A stretch of 64,000 nt of DNA, taken from positions 25,140 through 89,139 of the forward strand of contig JAHISQ010000191.1 of NCBI GenBank assembly GCA_018818125.1, written 5' to 3'. Origin of the DNA: Candidatus Rifleibacteriota bacterium. GTDB taxonomy: Bacteria > Muiribacteriota > Ozemobacteria > Ozemobacterales > Ozemobacteraceae. The notes beneath the pieces are model-generated. The model was not told the DNA's origin and ran no database searches. It saw nothing but the letters and a program-made list of their open reading frames with translations. The translations under genes were made by a program, and so were the position numbers. How positions within the stretch are numbered: position 1 is the first letter of the stretch; each line of letters starts with the position of its first letter. Positions 1-8,883 of the stretch are shown here, one piece after another.

Positions 1-595
1 TCATTACCGATATCAGTTTTTTTATCACCTGCGGGTTATGAAAGTTCAGATCCGGCTGATGCGAGAAAAAACGATGCCAGTAATAGGCTTTAGCGACTGG
101 ATCCCAGGACCAGTTCGAAGTCTCGGTGTCAGTAAAGATTATGCGTGCATCTGGGAATTTATTGTCGTCATCGTTCCAGACGTAGTAATTGCGTTTGCTC
201 GAACCCTTTGGTGCCCGCCGTGCCTCTTGAAACCAGGGATGGGTATCTGATGTGTGATTTACAATCAGTTCGATAATTACGCGCAGGTTGCGGTGGTGAG
301 CCTCGCGCAGAAAATTTCTGAAATCCGCCAGAGTGCCATAGCTCGGGTGTACATCGAGGTAATTTGAAATATCATAACCGTCGTCTCGAAACGGCGATGG
401 GTAAAAAGGAAGCAGCCAGATGGTATTGACGCCCAGGCCCTGAATGTAGTCGAGTTTTTGAGTTAACCCCGGAAAATCGCCAATGCCATCGCCGTTGCTG
501 TCATAAAACGCTTTAACAGGCACTTCATATATGATGGCGTTTTTATGCCACATGGGATCTTCTTCTATTAAAGTTGCTTTCGCGGATTTTTTCAT
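1..595 (-). CDS. treS: Trehalose synthase (maltose alpha-D-glucosyltransferase), N-terminal part
   Basis: TreS interconverts maltose and trehalose in the cytoplasm. The N-terminal 198 residues are present; the gene runs off the left edge. After the ATG (593-595) the protein reads through a GH13 start of the TreS type: a DSNGDGIGDFPGLTQKLDYI stretch, then LPFYPSPFRDDGYDI, the conserved region I VNHTSD, and YWHRFFSHQPDLNF, all typical of TreS rather than of plain alpha-amylase. A GAGGAG ribosome site precedes the start. It is the third gene after treY and treZ on the same strand, with a 48-bp gap to treZ, so the three genes are probably one operon. The catalytic residues lie outside the window. 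The alternative call, a generic GH13 enzyme, is less likely. Confidence 0.9.
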   Translation of the reverse strand, partial: MKKSAKATLIEEDPMWHKNAIIYEVPVKAFYDSNGDGIGDFPGLTQKLDYIQGLGVNTIWLLPFYPSPFRDDGYDISNYLDVHPSYGTLADFRNFLREAHHRNLRVIIELIVNHTSDTHPWFQEARRAPKGSSKRNYYVWNDDDNKFPDARIIFTDTETSNWSWDPVAKAYYWHRFFSHQPDLNFHNPQVIKKLISVM

Positions 596-643
596 TTGAG
601 ACTCCTCTTAGCGATTGTTTCTGATTGCAAGAAATAAGAGCGG

Positions 644-2368
644 TTATTCAGTCAACAAAACTGCCGCCGTGCCTGGTAAAATTGTCAGTTGCCCGGCATC
701 AGCCTTGAGCGGTTTGTTCTGCAGCAGAATTCTGGCGTTGGCCAGTCCTGCGTCGGCGAGCTTTTGCCTGCGTTTGCCAATATTAACCAGCGTTTTGACT
801 CTGCCGGCTGAATAGACAAACAGACAGTTGCTGTCATCTGCAGGTTTGAATGAGCGCTGACTGTCTCTGATATGTTCGATATAATGTTGACGCAGGCAGA
901 TGAGCTGCTTATACCAGTTGAGCATTTTAACCTGAGCTTCGTCGCCGATTTCTTTCCAGTTGAGAAGGCTTTTAACAAAGGTTTCTGCTGCTTGCGGGTC
1001 TGGCACCCTCTTGTTGAGAAAAGCGTAATCGCGTCGTCGCCCTTGTCTGACCGCCCGGGCAAGATTGGCATCGGTGTGATCGGTAAAATAGAGAAATGGT
1101 GAGGTCGCAGCCCATTCCTCACCCTGAAAGAGCATTGGAACAAACGGAGACAGAAGCATCAGCGCCGCTGCGATCTCACAGTTGTCGTAAGTTGTCAGGT
1201 GGCATAATCTCTCGCCAAGCCCACGATTGCCGACCTGATCGTGAGTCTGTGTCGAGACGATAAACTGATCAGGGGATAAGTGACCTGCCGGCCGGCCATG
1301 CCTGCGCTGGCGCGATGGCGAATAACAGCCGTCATAAACAAAGTAATCACTCAGGCATTTGTTGAGGTTTTCATGCCCGCTGTAGCCTTGGTAGTAACCC
1401 TGTTGCTCACCGGTCAGCGTAACGTGCAGCGCGTGATGAAAATCGTCGAGCCACTGCGCCGCCAGTCCATAGCCGCCATTTTTGCGCTGATTAATGATTC
1501 TCGGGTCGTTCAGGTCGCTTTCAGCAATCAGGCAATAACTGCGTCCAGTGCTGAGAGTGAGTGCATCGACCCGGTTTTGCATCTCTTCCAGAATGTGAGT
1601 TGCTGAAGCATCATAAATCGCATGGATTGCATCAAGGCGCAGACCGTCGAAGTGGTAGTCACGCAGCCACATCAGCGCGTTGTTGATGATGAATTCGCGT
1701 ACCTGGTCGCTTTGGGCGCAGTCAAAATTTACCGCTTCCCCCCAGGGTGTGTGATAGCGTTTCGAAAAATATGGGCCATAGAGGCCTAGATAGTTGCCAT
1801 CAGGGCCAAGATGGTTGTAAACAACATCGAGAATGACTGCCAGTCCGTGTTGGTGGCAGGAATCTACCAGCTGTTTCAACTCGACAGGCGTTCCATAGGT
1901 GTTGTGTGGCGCGTAGAGCGCAACGCCATCGTAACCCCAGCCGTGATGCCCGGGAAAGGCCGCGATTGGCATCAGTTCAACATGAGTTACCCCGAGTTCA
2001 ACCAGGTGGTCGAGTTTTTCTGTGATGCCGGAATAAGTGCCATGGGGGCTGAAAGTGCCGACATGCAGCTCGTAAATTATGGCATTTTTAAGCTCTGGAG
2101 TCCGCCAGTTGTTGTCGTTCCATTTATAATTATCCTGCCATATCTGCGATCTGCCGTGTATGCCTTCTGGTTGAAATTTTGACACCGGGTCGGGAAAGGG
2201 TCCGTTGCCATCGATTTTGTAAGCATACAACACAGGTTGTTTGAGACCCTTGAGCTCGATCTGCCAGAAGCCATTGCTTTGGCTCTGCATAGAGTGTTCT
2301 TCGCCGGTAACGCATATTGAGACGCTTTTGGCTTTTGGTGCCCATACTTTGAAGGAGGTCATGCTCAC
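644..2368 (-). CDS. treZ: Malto-oligosyltrehalose trehalohydrolase
   Basis: TreZ releases free trehalose from the maltooligosyl-trehalose made by TreY. The 574-residue protein has an N-terminal CBM48-like early-set domain (about 5-90) and a GH13 barrel. The nucleophile lies in DGLRLDAIHA (about 239), the acid/base in LIAESD (about 279) and the third acid in THDQVGNRG (about 374). THDQVGNRG and the length fit TreZ well. The annotated start is GTG, overlapping the TAG stop of treY by one base; an ATG six bases further in (2360-2362) is an equally plausible start, because the GGAGA upstream is 4 nt from GTG and 10 nt from ATG. The tight junction implies translational coupling with treY. Confidence 0.93.
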   Translation of the reverse strand: MSMTSFKVWAPKAKSVSICVTGEEHSMQSQSNGFWQIELKGLKQPVLYAYKIDGNGPFPDPVSKFQPEGIHGRSQIWQDNYKWNDNNWRTPELKNAIIYELHVGTFSPHGTYSGITEKLDHLVELGVTHVELMPIAAFPGHHGWGYDGVALYAPHNTYGTPVELKQLVDSCHQHGLAVILDVVYNHLGPDGNYLGLYGPYFSKRYHTPWGEAVNFDCAQSDQVREFIINNALMWLRDYHFDGLRLDAIHAIYDASATHILEEMQNRVDALTLSTGRSYCLIAESDLNDPRIINQRKNGGYGLAAQWLDDFHHALHVTLTGEQQGYYQGYSGHENLNKCLSDYFVYDGCYSPSRQRRHGRPAGHLSPDQFIVSTQTHDQVGNRGLGERLCHLTTYDNCEIAAALMLLSPFVPMLFQGEEWAATSPFLYFTDHTDANLARAVRQGRRRDYAFLNKRVPDPQAAETFVKSLLNWKEIGDEAQVKMLNWYKQLICLRQHYIEHIRDSQRSFKPADDSNCLFVYSAGRVKTLVNIGKRRQKLADAGLANARILLQNKPLKADAGQLTILPGTAAVLLTE

Positions 2369-5028
2369 TATTCTCCGATCTGTTTATAATCGACGAGAAC
2401 TGCTACCGGAAAGTCTCTGAGCAGATCCTTGATTTTGTTTGGACCAGAATTAATCAACTGGTGCGTAAAAATGTTCCGCCATTGCCCTTCAGGAACAACG
2501 ATTCTGGTCCCGTTCCAGCGGTTTTTACGGGTAAGTTGTCGGCATGGTACAACTGCGATTACCCCATGACCACGAAGGTAAGCGATAAGGTCGTCGTTGT
2601 GTGGGCCAAGAATATTGAGCGGTTGATAACTGTCTGGCTCGTTAAAAGCCGGTATCTTGGCGCGAAGAGCCAGCAACTCTTTAATAATATAGAGTTTTGG
2701 CAGTCCTGTGTGCAGTTCGCGCATTATTTCTTTACAGCTCTTGTTTTCGAGTTGTTTAAGCAGCTCAAAGTTGTGATTCAAATCTACCGGGCGCCGATTG
2801 TCCGGGTCAGTGAGACTGTTATCCCATATTTCTGTGCCCTGATAAATATCTGGAAATCCTGGTGCCGTAAGCTTAAGTGTCAGTTGCTGCAGAGAATTTA
2901 TATAGCCTGGCTCAACCAGTTTGCTGACAAACTCTTCAAGAGACTCGATAAACTCACTATGATCGTAGATATGGTCGATAAAGCTCTTCAGCGCTGTTTC
3001 AAAATCCTTGTCCGGGTTTGACCAGCTTGAGTAAACCTTGGCTTCGCGAACCGCTTTTTCCATATACTGTGCGATTCGCTCCTTTTCTATTGGCCAGGCT
3101 CCGACCAGCGTCTGATAGAGTAGATATTCTGTGTTGGCATCTGGCGCGCCGGCAATTCGGAATTGGGCATTTATCTTACGCCATTTTTTAACACCCGTAC
3201 ACCATTTGTCTGGAATCTCGCTGAGCAGGTTGAGCCGGGCACGCACATCTTCGCTGCGTTTGGTGTCGTGAGTTGAGCTGGTCAGCATGGTAAATGGCCA
3301 GTTCTTTGAGATATGCAGGCACCATTCATGAAATTGGTTAACCGTAGTAACTGGCTCAAATGGATTGCCACCAACTTCGTTCAGTGAGACAAGTGGGTTG
3401 AAGATATAAAATGCGGTATCTTCAATGCTCTTGGCCATAACCGGACCGGTAAATTGCTGAAACCGCCTGACAAACAGGTCTTCCTCGGCGCCCCGCAGTC
3501 TCAGCAGCAGAATATCACCAATAAAGTCAAATATATAGCCACCAAGTTCAGGCTGCTTGCTTTTGGCCTGTTCTAATGCCTCAATGATGATTGCTTGTTC
3601 GTTTTCAGCGACTTTACCGGTTTCCGGCTGAATATATGTGCGATATACATCTAGGCTGGCAGCGACTTCGGCAATGGCCTGGTAGAGCTGTTGGCTTGCA
3701 AAATCACGATAGCGCCGATGGTTTTCGCAAAGATCGGCCAGGTCTGAGGCAAGGCGGCTGATTTCGCTGCCGAGCAGGTTTTTTATAACCTTCTGTTTTG
3801 AGTCATGGATCAATTCTTCGTAATCTGGCTTTTCAGTGATGAATTCCTGCCAATGGTTCTGTAGTTTTTCATAGCCTTCTCTGGCAACAAAAAGACCGTT
3901 GACCAGGTTCAAAAAATCATAGCCGGTGGTGCCCGAAATTGGCCATTCCGGGTTAAGCTGTTCTTTTTGCTCAAGAATTTTTTCGGCGACTATAAGCGCT
4001 TCCGGGCAGGCTTTGCGTAGTTTAATAAAGTAGTTCGTCGGGTCGAAAAGCCCGTCGGGGTGGTCGACGCGAAAACCATCTATTTTGCCGGTGTTTGCAA
4101 GTTCAATGACGAGTTTGTGCGAATCGCTGAAAGCATTGTCGTCTTCCATACGCAGGCCGACCAGCGAATTTATGTTGAAAAAGCGGCGATAACCGACCTG
4201 ATAATGCGACAGTTTCCAGAAGGCAAGCTTGTAGTTCTGTCTGCCAATCAGTTTGTCGAGCAGTTCATAATCTTGATTGATCTGAGTGACTGCCACATTT
4301 ATGGCATTTTCAAAATCTGAAATGCTTTTGCACATATCATGCAGTAGCGCATTAACCACCGCTTTATCGCGCTGTCGGCGTTGAATTCTCTCAATGTCGC
4401 GGGAAGATGCATGCGGAAGGCTCTGCAGCGCGCCAGCAAGATAGCCCAGTTCGTTGATGCCGCTGTTGTTGCATGCCAGTTCAAGAATCAGCGGCAGCGA
4501 CCTTGGCGCCAGCGGGAAGACGTTTTCAAAATAGTGCAGAGTGAATTTGCCATGCTCGTGCCTTATTTTAAGCTCGCCAGCCTCAAGAACAATGCCGTAG
4601 TGATCGCCCAGAACTGGCAGAAGAATCAGATTCGAGCGATGGTCTGAGTCGGTATGCCAGTCTACGTCAAAATACCGCGAAAACTGGCTCGATGGACCAT
4701 TTTCGAGAACATCCCACCACCACGGATTTTCAGGGCAGCGAACCGCCATGTGATTGGGAACTATGTCGAGAATTATACTCATATCTTTTTCGGCCAGCTG
4801 TTTGGAGAGTTGCTCAAGGCCGTAATTGCCACCAAGCTCAGTATTGATGTGGCTGTGGTCAACAACATCGTAACCATGCAAACTGCCAGGGGCTGCCTGA
4901 AGGCACGGCGACAGATAAAGATGGCTCACACCAAGTCTGTGCAGATATTCGACATGCTCTCTCACCATGGGAAAATTGAATCGCGAATGCAGTTGCAGCC
5001 GATAGGTTGCCCTCGGGTAGTGTTTCAT
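2368..5028 (-). CDS. treY: Maltooligosyl trehalose synthase
   Basis: TreY converts the reducing-end alpha-1,4 bond of maltodextrins into the alpha,alpha-1,1 bond of trehalose. At 886 residues it has the expected size and starts with the family-typical ATYRLQLHSRFNF stretch. GH13 motifs are in order: IVPNHMA (region I), GFRVDHPDGL with the nucleophile (about 321), LIVAEKIL with the acid/base (about 345) and STHDTKRSEDVRAR (about 586), the last being a TreY hallmark. The ATG follows a strong GGAGGGG site. It is the first gene of the treY-treZ-treS cluster, so together these make trehalose from glycogen-type glucans and also from maltose, usually for osmotic or drying stress. Confidence 0.95.
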   Translation of the reverse strand: MKHYPRATYRLQLHSRFNFPMVREHVEYLHRLGVSHLYLSPCLQAAPGSLHGYDVVDHSHINTELGGNYGLEQLSKQLAEKDMSIILDIVPNHMAVRCPENPWWWDVLENGPSSQFSRYFDVDWHTDSDHRSNLILLPVLGDHYGIVLEAGELKIRHEHGKFTLHYFENVFPLAPRSLPLILELACNNSGINELGYLAGALQSLPHASSRDIERIQRRQRDKAVVNALLHDMCKSISDFENAINVAVTQINQDYELLDKLIGRQNYKLAFWKLSHYQVGYRRFFNINSLVGLRMEDDNAFSDSHKLVIELANTGKIDGFRVDHPDGLFDPTNYFIKLRKACPEALIVAEKILEQKEQLNPEWPISGTTGYDFLNLVNGLFVAREGYEKLQNHWQEFITEKPDYEELIHDSKQKVIKNLLGSEISRLASDLADLCENHRRYRDFASQQLYQAIAEVAASLDVYRTYIQPETGKVAENEQAIIIEALEQAKSKQPELGGYIFDFIGDILLLRLRGAEEDLFVRRFQQFTGPVMAKSIEDTAFYIFNPLVSLNEVGGNPFEPVTTVNQFHEWCLHISKNWPFTMLTSSTHDTKRSEDVRARLNLLSEIPDKWCTGVKKWRKINAQFRIAGAPDANTEYLLYQTLVGAWPIEKERIAQYMEKAVREAKVYSSWSNPDKDFETALKSFIDHIYDHSEFIESLEEFVSKLVEPGYINSLQQLTLKLTAPGFPDIYQGTEIWDNSLTDPDNRRPVDLNHNFELLKQLENKSCKEIMRELHTGLPKLYIIKELLALRAKIPAFNEPDSYQPLNILGPHNDDLIAYLRGHGVIAVVPCRQLTRKNRWNGTRIVVPEGQWRNIFTHQLINSGPNKIKDLLRDFPVAVLVDYKQIGE

Positions 5029-5163
5029 GAACCCCTCCTGACTAAAGAACCAGTCGATGTCTGATATCGCTATCTATTTCTAAAACGGTTCTCCATGTCT
5101 GATGTTATTCTCTCACTTTTTACTCGAAACTTAAAGGGGGCTGACGAATTGTGTCTTTTTGAA

Positions 5164-5192
5164 TTGCCAAGTTTCGCTACCGCGAGTATAGT
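5164..5192 (+). promoter_or_regulatory. Sigma70-type promoter for the 5280 gene
   Basis: TTGCCA (5164-5169) and TATAGT (5187-5192) are separated by exactly 17 bases. Transcription would begin near 5199, giving an 80-nt leader before the ATG at 5280. This is motif-based only. Confidence 0.5.
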
Positions 5193-5279
5193 GGAGCAGG
5201 TTCAAACACATAATGATCAGTTGCTGCTGGTGAAAACCGGATAGTTGCTGTTTAAGAGCCAAGTTGGGGGGTAGGAACT

Positions 5280-5867
5280 ATGAGGCCTGATCTGGAGGCT
5301 CGGATTGGCAGCGGCCTTGCTTTGCTTGAATCCCGAGTGTGTGCCGATGCTGGCAAGGTTTTCGCTGGTTGTTCGAGAGGTTCTGATTATTATCTCTGGC
5401 TGATTTTTTATCCGTGCTTTGCCGCGCCGTTTCTGCTTTTGGCTGTGGCAATGATCAATCCAATAGCATCGGGAAACTGGTCGGCCAGATTGCTTTTTGG
5501 CATATTGTTTTTAGCGCTTATGGCTGGTGTGGTAGGCCTGCTTAATGAATTTTTCATGCTCGCCCGCGATGGCTTTCGCAGAGTCTGTTTCGATCTAGAA
5601 GCAGGGAACATAAAAATTGACCATGGCGGCTTTGACCATTTGATTTCGAGATATGAGATTCTGCGTTTTGCTGACGTTGCAGGGTTGAGACTTAATCACT
5701 TCTCGTATCGCTCCGGAAAAAAGCATGTTGATGGCTATGAAGGCCTCCTGATAATGCAGGATGGCGCCGTGCACGTTGTGTTTCCGTTGTTAAAGACATA
5801 CGAACAGGCCATTGAAAGCGCAAGGCAGTTGAGCGCCGCTACTGGGTTGCCCGTGATCGGACACTAG
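5280..5867 (+). CDS. Two-pass membrane protein of unknown function
   Basis: I do not recognise this 195-residue protein. It has a hydrophilic start, two adjacent membrane segments (about 40-62 and 70-92), and a soluble C-terminal part of about 100 residues whose alternating hydrophobic pattern (DHLISRYEILRFADVAGLRL, then a short strand-rich stretch) would suit a small beta-rich cytoplasmic domain such as a PH-like fold. That last point is inference. The ATG is preceded by GGGGGG and by a good promoter. Its TAG stop shares the CTAG at 5864-5867 with the stop of the convergent EVE-domain gene, so the two reading frames overlap by four bases end to end. Confidence 0.75.
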   Translation: MRPDLEARIGSGLALLESRVCADAGKVFAGCSRGSDYYLWLIFYPCFAAPFLLLAVAMINPIASGNWSARLLFGILFLALMAGVVGLLNEFFMLARDGFRRVCFDLEAGNIKIDHGGFDHLISRYEILRFADVAGLRLNHFSYRSGKKHVDGYEGLLIMQDGAVHVVFPLLKTYEQAIESARQLSAATGLPVIGH

Positions 5868-6331
5868 ATTTTTTTGAGGCCGCTGAGCTCACAGATTACC
5901 TTGAAATGCTCTTCTGAGATCGGCTGAATTGACAGTCGCGACCCCTGTTGCGCAACCATAATACCTGTTAGGCGCGGCTCCGCCTTTATCTGTTGCAGCG
6001 GCAGAATTTTTGCGAATTTTGCGACAAAGGCAACGTCAACCATATACCACAGAGGTTTGTCAGGGGTGCTGCGTGCATCGAAATATTTGTGCTCTGCGTC
6101 AAAAGCGAAATGGTCAGGATAACCGGCTCTGGAAATTTTCATGACGCCGGCGACGCCAGATGGTTCGGCGTTAGAGTGGTAAAACAGTGCTAGATCGCCG
6201 ATCTGCATCTTGTCGCGCATAAAGTTGCGCGCCTGATAATTTCGCACGCCTTCCCAGCTGCTGCAGTCGTCTTTTTCGAGATTGTCGATCGAATAAGCCG
6301 ACGGTTCACACTTCATAAGCCAGTATGCCAT
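5864..6331 (-). CDS. EVE domain protein
   Basis: EVE domains have the PUA/YTH-like fold and are thought to bind modified bases in nucleic acids. The 155-residue protein has the family pattern throughout: MAYWLMKCEPS at the N-terminus, SWEGVRNYQARNFMRD in the middle, LFYHSN, and YPDHFAFD, then a C-terminal helical stretch. It is a single-domain protein of normal length. I start it at the ATG at 6329-6331, which has GGAGA seven bases upstream; a longer frame reaches 6355 but has no ribosome site. The convergent neighbour overlaps its stop codon. In other genomes stand-alone EVE genes are housekeeping-like; nothing here links it to defence. Confidence 0.9.
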   Translation of the reverse strand: MAYWLMKCEPSAYSIDNLEKDDCSSWEGVRNYQARNFMRDKMQIGDLALFYHSNAEPSGVAGVMKISRAGYPDHFAFDAEHKYFDARSTPDKPLWYMVDVAFVAKFAKILPLQQIKAEPRLTGIMVAQQGSRLSIQPISEEHFKVICELSGLKKI

Positions 6332-6383
6332 AGTTCGTCTCCGCTTTTTCGGCAATTATAACACAGAGACGGTACAAATCTGT

Positions 6384-6389
6384 TATAAT
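6384..6389 (+). promoter_or_regulatory. TATAAT -10 box very close to the start codon of the pseudouridine synthase gene
   Basis: A perfect TATAAT ends at 6389, only nine bases before the ATG at 6399. Transcription would begin at about 6396, so the message could be leaderless or nearly so. There is no good -35 at the usual distance and no Shine-Dalgarno sequence. Confidence 0.4.
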
Positions 6390-6398
6390 CACCCTCTT

Positions 6399-7388
6399 AT
6401 GAAATACCGTCTTGAACTTAATTCTGATGTAATCGAAAAGTTTGCCGGCGAATCGCTTATTGATTCGCTGGTTCGCCGCTTCACTTATCATGATCGAACT
6501 TTCTGGCTGGAAAAAGTCGCCATGGGGCAGGTGCGCGTAAGCGGTCTGATCTGTCCACCGGATCATGTGCTGGTGATGGGTGAAGTAGTGCAGTTCGCTA
6601 TAGATGATTTTACCGAGCCTGATCTTGATACTTGCTACCATAAAATCTGGGAAAACGATAATCTGATAATGGTCAGCAAGCCCGCGAATCTTCCGGTGCA
6701 CAGCAATCGCCGCTTTTATTTTCAGACCATGACGGCGACTCTGCGTCGCAACGAGAATCTCCCCGAGATCAATCCTATGCATCGTCTTGATCGCGAAACC
6801 AGCGGTCTGATGCTGTATCTTAAGAAACCCTTTGGTTCTAAGTCGCTGCGACGAAATCTCGGACAGATTATCGGTGCCAAGTTTTATCTGGCGGTGGTCA
6901 ATGGTGTATTTGAGGCCGAGACAATTACTGTCAGTGAGCCTCTGCGCGAAGCCGGTTGCCCGCCGGTGCATTATCTTATGGTTGTTGCGCCCGATGGCAA
7001 GCCGGCTCAAACGGTTTTCGAGCGACTAGCGGTTGGTGACGGCTGCAGCCTGGTTTTGGCGCGACTTGAAACTGGCCGCAAACACCAGATAAGAGCTCAC
7101 CTTGCACATATCGGGCATCCGGTAGTTGGCGATAAGCTCTATTCGCATGGCGGAAAGTATTTTATGAAACGCTGTAACGATGAATTGATGCCCGAAGATT
7201 TAATCAGTCTGGGGTCGCCGCACCAGCTTTTGCACGCCTGGGCACTTGGCTTGCAGCTTCCAGATGAGGACCTTCGGATTTACTTCTCAGATCATTTTTC
7301 GCAAAACTGGCAAAGCTACCTTAAACAGTTCACCACCTGGCGCGAGAAGGCTTGCCAGGTGGTGAACCGATATATAGAAACGCATTGA
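6399..7388 (+). CDS. RluA-family pseudouridine synthase
   Basis: Isomerises uridine to pseudouridine in rRNA or tRNA. The 329-residue protein has an S4-like RNA-binding N-terminus (about 12-75) and the RluA catalytic domain. The key motif is HRLDRETSGLMLYLKK, containing the catalytic aspartate (about 130), followed by the substrate-loop motif TGRKHQIRAHLAHIGHPVVGD (about 227-245), where R and H positions are conserved. The exact target base cannot be told from sequence; it could be an RluA/RluC/RluD-type enzyme. The start codon sits nine bases after a TATAAT and lacks a ribosome site, which hints at leaderless translation. An 8-bp inverted repeat (7381-7388 and 7403-7410) overlaps the stop codon. 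Confidence 0.92.
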   Translation: MKYRLELNSDVIEKFAGESLIDSLVRRFTYHDRTFWLEKVAMGQVRVSGLICPPDHVLVMGEVVQFAIDDFTEPDLDTCYHKIWENDNLIMVSKPANLPVHSNRRFYFQTMTATLRRNENLPEINPMHRLDRETSGLMLYLKKPFGSKSLRRNLGQIIGAKFYLAVVNGVFEAETITVSEPLREAGCPPVHYLMVVAPDGKPAQTVFERLAVGDGCSLVLARLETGRKHQIRAHLAHIGHPVVGDKLYSHGGKYFMKRCNDELMPEDLISLGSPHQLLHAWALGLQLPDEDLRIYFSDHFSQNWQSYLKQFTTWREKACQVVNRYIETH

Positions 7389-7436
7389 TGTTTTTTTTAG
7401 TGTCAATGCGAGGCACTTGTGCGGTGTGCCGACTAT

Positions 7437-7898
7437 TTATTGTCTGCCAGCAACACAGTTGCCCGGATTTGCCAGATACTCATCAAGGGTATTAAAACGC
7501 TGCTTGAGTAGATGACTGTCTTCGCTGTTTTTTCTGACCGGCGGGCGATTTATGAACGAGAAGACAAGGACACTGAGCGCAATCCCATAAAATATGCAGA
7601 GCATATAGGCACCGGTTAAAGCAATAAAGCCGGCCTGATCGTGTGCACCGATATAAGAAAAGATGCTGCCCAGTATTACGCCAGTGACGGCGAGATGCCA
7701 TGCGGTTTTTCTGGCCTGTACCCCGGCATTTGTAGTGCTGCGTGGTCTTCTTGCTATGAGTAAGAGACCATAGCTACCCAGACAGACGAGGATAGAAACC
7801 GGAACATTCTGCATAGTTGCCAAACTCTGTATCGGAACGAGGTAGAGCACGATAGCTGTAAAAAGAAGAATTCCCTCAATGTAGTTGGTAGCTTTCAT
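7437..7898 (-). CDS. Four-pass membrane protein of unknown function
   Basis: I do not recognise this 153-residue protein. It shows four hydrophobic segments (about 7-24, 32-50, 64-84 and 92-116) with short loops, then a polar tail (KNSEDSHLLKQRF onward) that is probably cytoplasmic. There are no obvious catalytic or metal-binding residues. I start at the ATG at 7896-7898, seven bases after a GGAGGAG site; the frame extends upstream to 7970 without a better start. The neighbouring genes converge and diverge around it, so it is likely transcribed alone. Confidence 0.75.
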   Translation of the reverse strand: MKATNYIEGILLFTAIVLYLVPIQSLATMQNVPVSILVCLGSYGLLLIARRPRSTTNAGVQARKTAWHLAVTGVILGSIFSYIGAHDQAGFIALTGAYMLCIFYGIALSVLVFSFINRPPVRKNSEDSHLLKQRFNTLDEYLANPGNCVAGRQ

Positions 7899-8210
7899 GC
7901 GATCTCCTCCTGTGTTTGTGCCGCTAAGCCTGATTTCGATTTCGTTCTGCCTGTCTAAAACGACCTGCATAATTAATTATTAGCAAAAATCAGGCCAACT
8001 TTAAGAGTGCTGCTGATTGCGGTTTTGGGATATGCACGTGCCATTGTTCGGGAAATATTCCCGAGGTCGCCGGAAAATTTCCTGCCAGAAACTCTCTCAA
8101 ATTGTAATTGAAGTTGCCGCGTCAATTTAAATGGTTTATTATTGGGTAATAGTTCAGAATCTGGCAGCTGTGAGAGGTTGCCCAAAATATTTAAACGAAT
8201 CGAGGAGAAA

Positions 8211-8861
8211 ATGAGTTTAAACGAAAAATTGCGCGAAAATTCTTTGTTTAGTGACTTTTCGAACGCCGAACTTGAGCTTCTATCTACATTTACAGAAGAG
8301 GTGAACTACGCAGAGGGAGCTGCCATTATCAGTGAGCAAGCTCCGACTACGGCAGTTTACTTTATTCTTAATGGTCGTGTGACAATCTACAAAGCTCTTG
8401 TTGGTGCTTCAAATTTCATTACAATTCTTGAGAAGAACGATATTTTCGGCGAAATTGCGTTCGTCGACCAGCAGTATCGCTCTGCCAGCGTCAACGCCCT
8501 CGATGAATGCTCTTTGGCCAAATTTGAATACAGCCATTTCGATATAATTCAAAAGCAAAGCCCGATTGTTGGTCTCAAACTGCTTAAGGCGCTCATCAAG
8601 GAAATTACCAGCAAGTTCAGGGCAGTCAGCTCGTGTACCGATCTCAAGTCACCGGATCATATGATCAATGATCTGATCATATCGCGTCAAAAGGTTAAAA
8701 TTTCTACCGACACTACAGATTACATCTGCGCCATCATGTATGCCGACAAATCTGGCGTAAACCCCCTTCTTAAAATTGACTTTAATGGTCAGACTATTTT
8801 GCTTCCATTCAACCAGGTTCGTACTATTTCACTGCCGAATAAATTTGGAAAATTTCAGTGA
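8211..8861 (+). CDS. Cyclic nucleotide-binding-type regulatory protein without DNA-binding domain
   Basis: The N-terminal 120 residues form a cNMP-binding (Crp-type) beta-roll: LFSDFSNAELELLSTF, the GAAIISEQAPTTAVYFILNGRVTIYK region and the phosphate-binding-cassette-like stretch NDIFGEIAFVDQQYRSASVNA. Unlike Crp, the remaining 90 residues show no helix-turn-helix; they form a short unknown domain ending in a strand-rich stretch. I start at the ATG at 8211, preceded by GAGGAGAAA; the frame is open to 8142. The gene lies 22 bases upstream of an RsbU-type phosphatase gene, so it may sense a ligand and act on that pathway by protein contact. Ligand and role are inference. Confidence 0.8.
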   Translation: MSLNEKLRENSLFSDFSNAELELLSTFTEEVNYAEGAAIISEQAPTTAVYFILNGRVTIYKALVGASNFITILEKNDIFGEIAFVDQQYRSASVNALDECSLAKFEYSHFDIIQKQSPIVGLKLLKALIKEITSKFRAVSSCTDLKSPDHMINDLIISRQKVKISTDTTDYICAIMYADKSGVNPLLKIDFNGQTILLPFNQVRTISLPNKFGKFQ

Positions 8862-8883
8862 AATTCTTTTCTCTGTTTGATTT

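Noticed and set aside
6306..7010. Open 234-codon minus-strand frame
   Set aside because: It is antisense to the pseudouridine synthase gene and has no family signature.
7381..7410. CGCATTGA/TCAATGCG hairpin with a T8 loop as a terminator
   Set aside because: The T run is in the loop and no U tract follows the stem on either strand, so it does not fit a rho-independent terminator.
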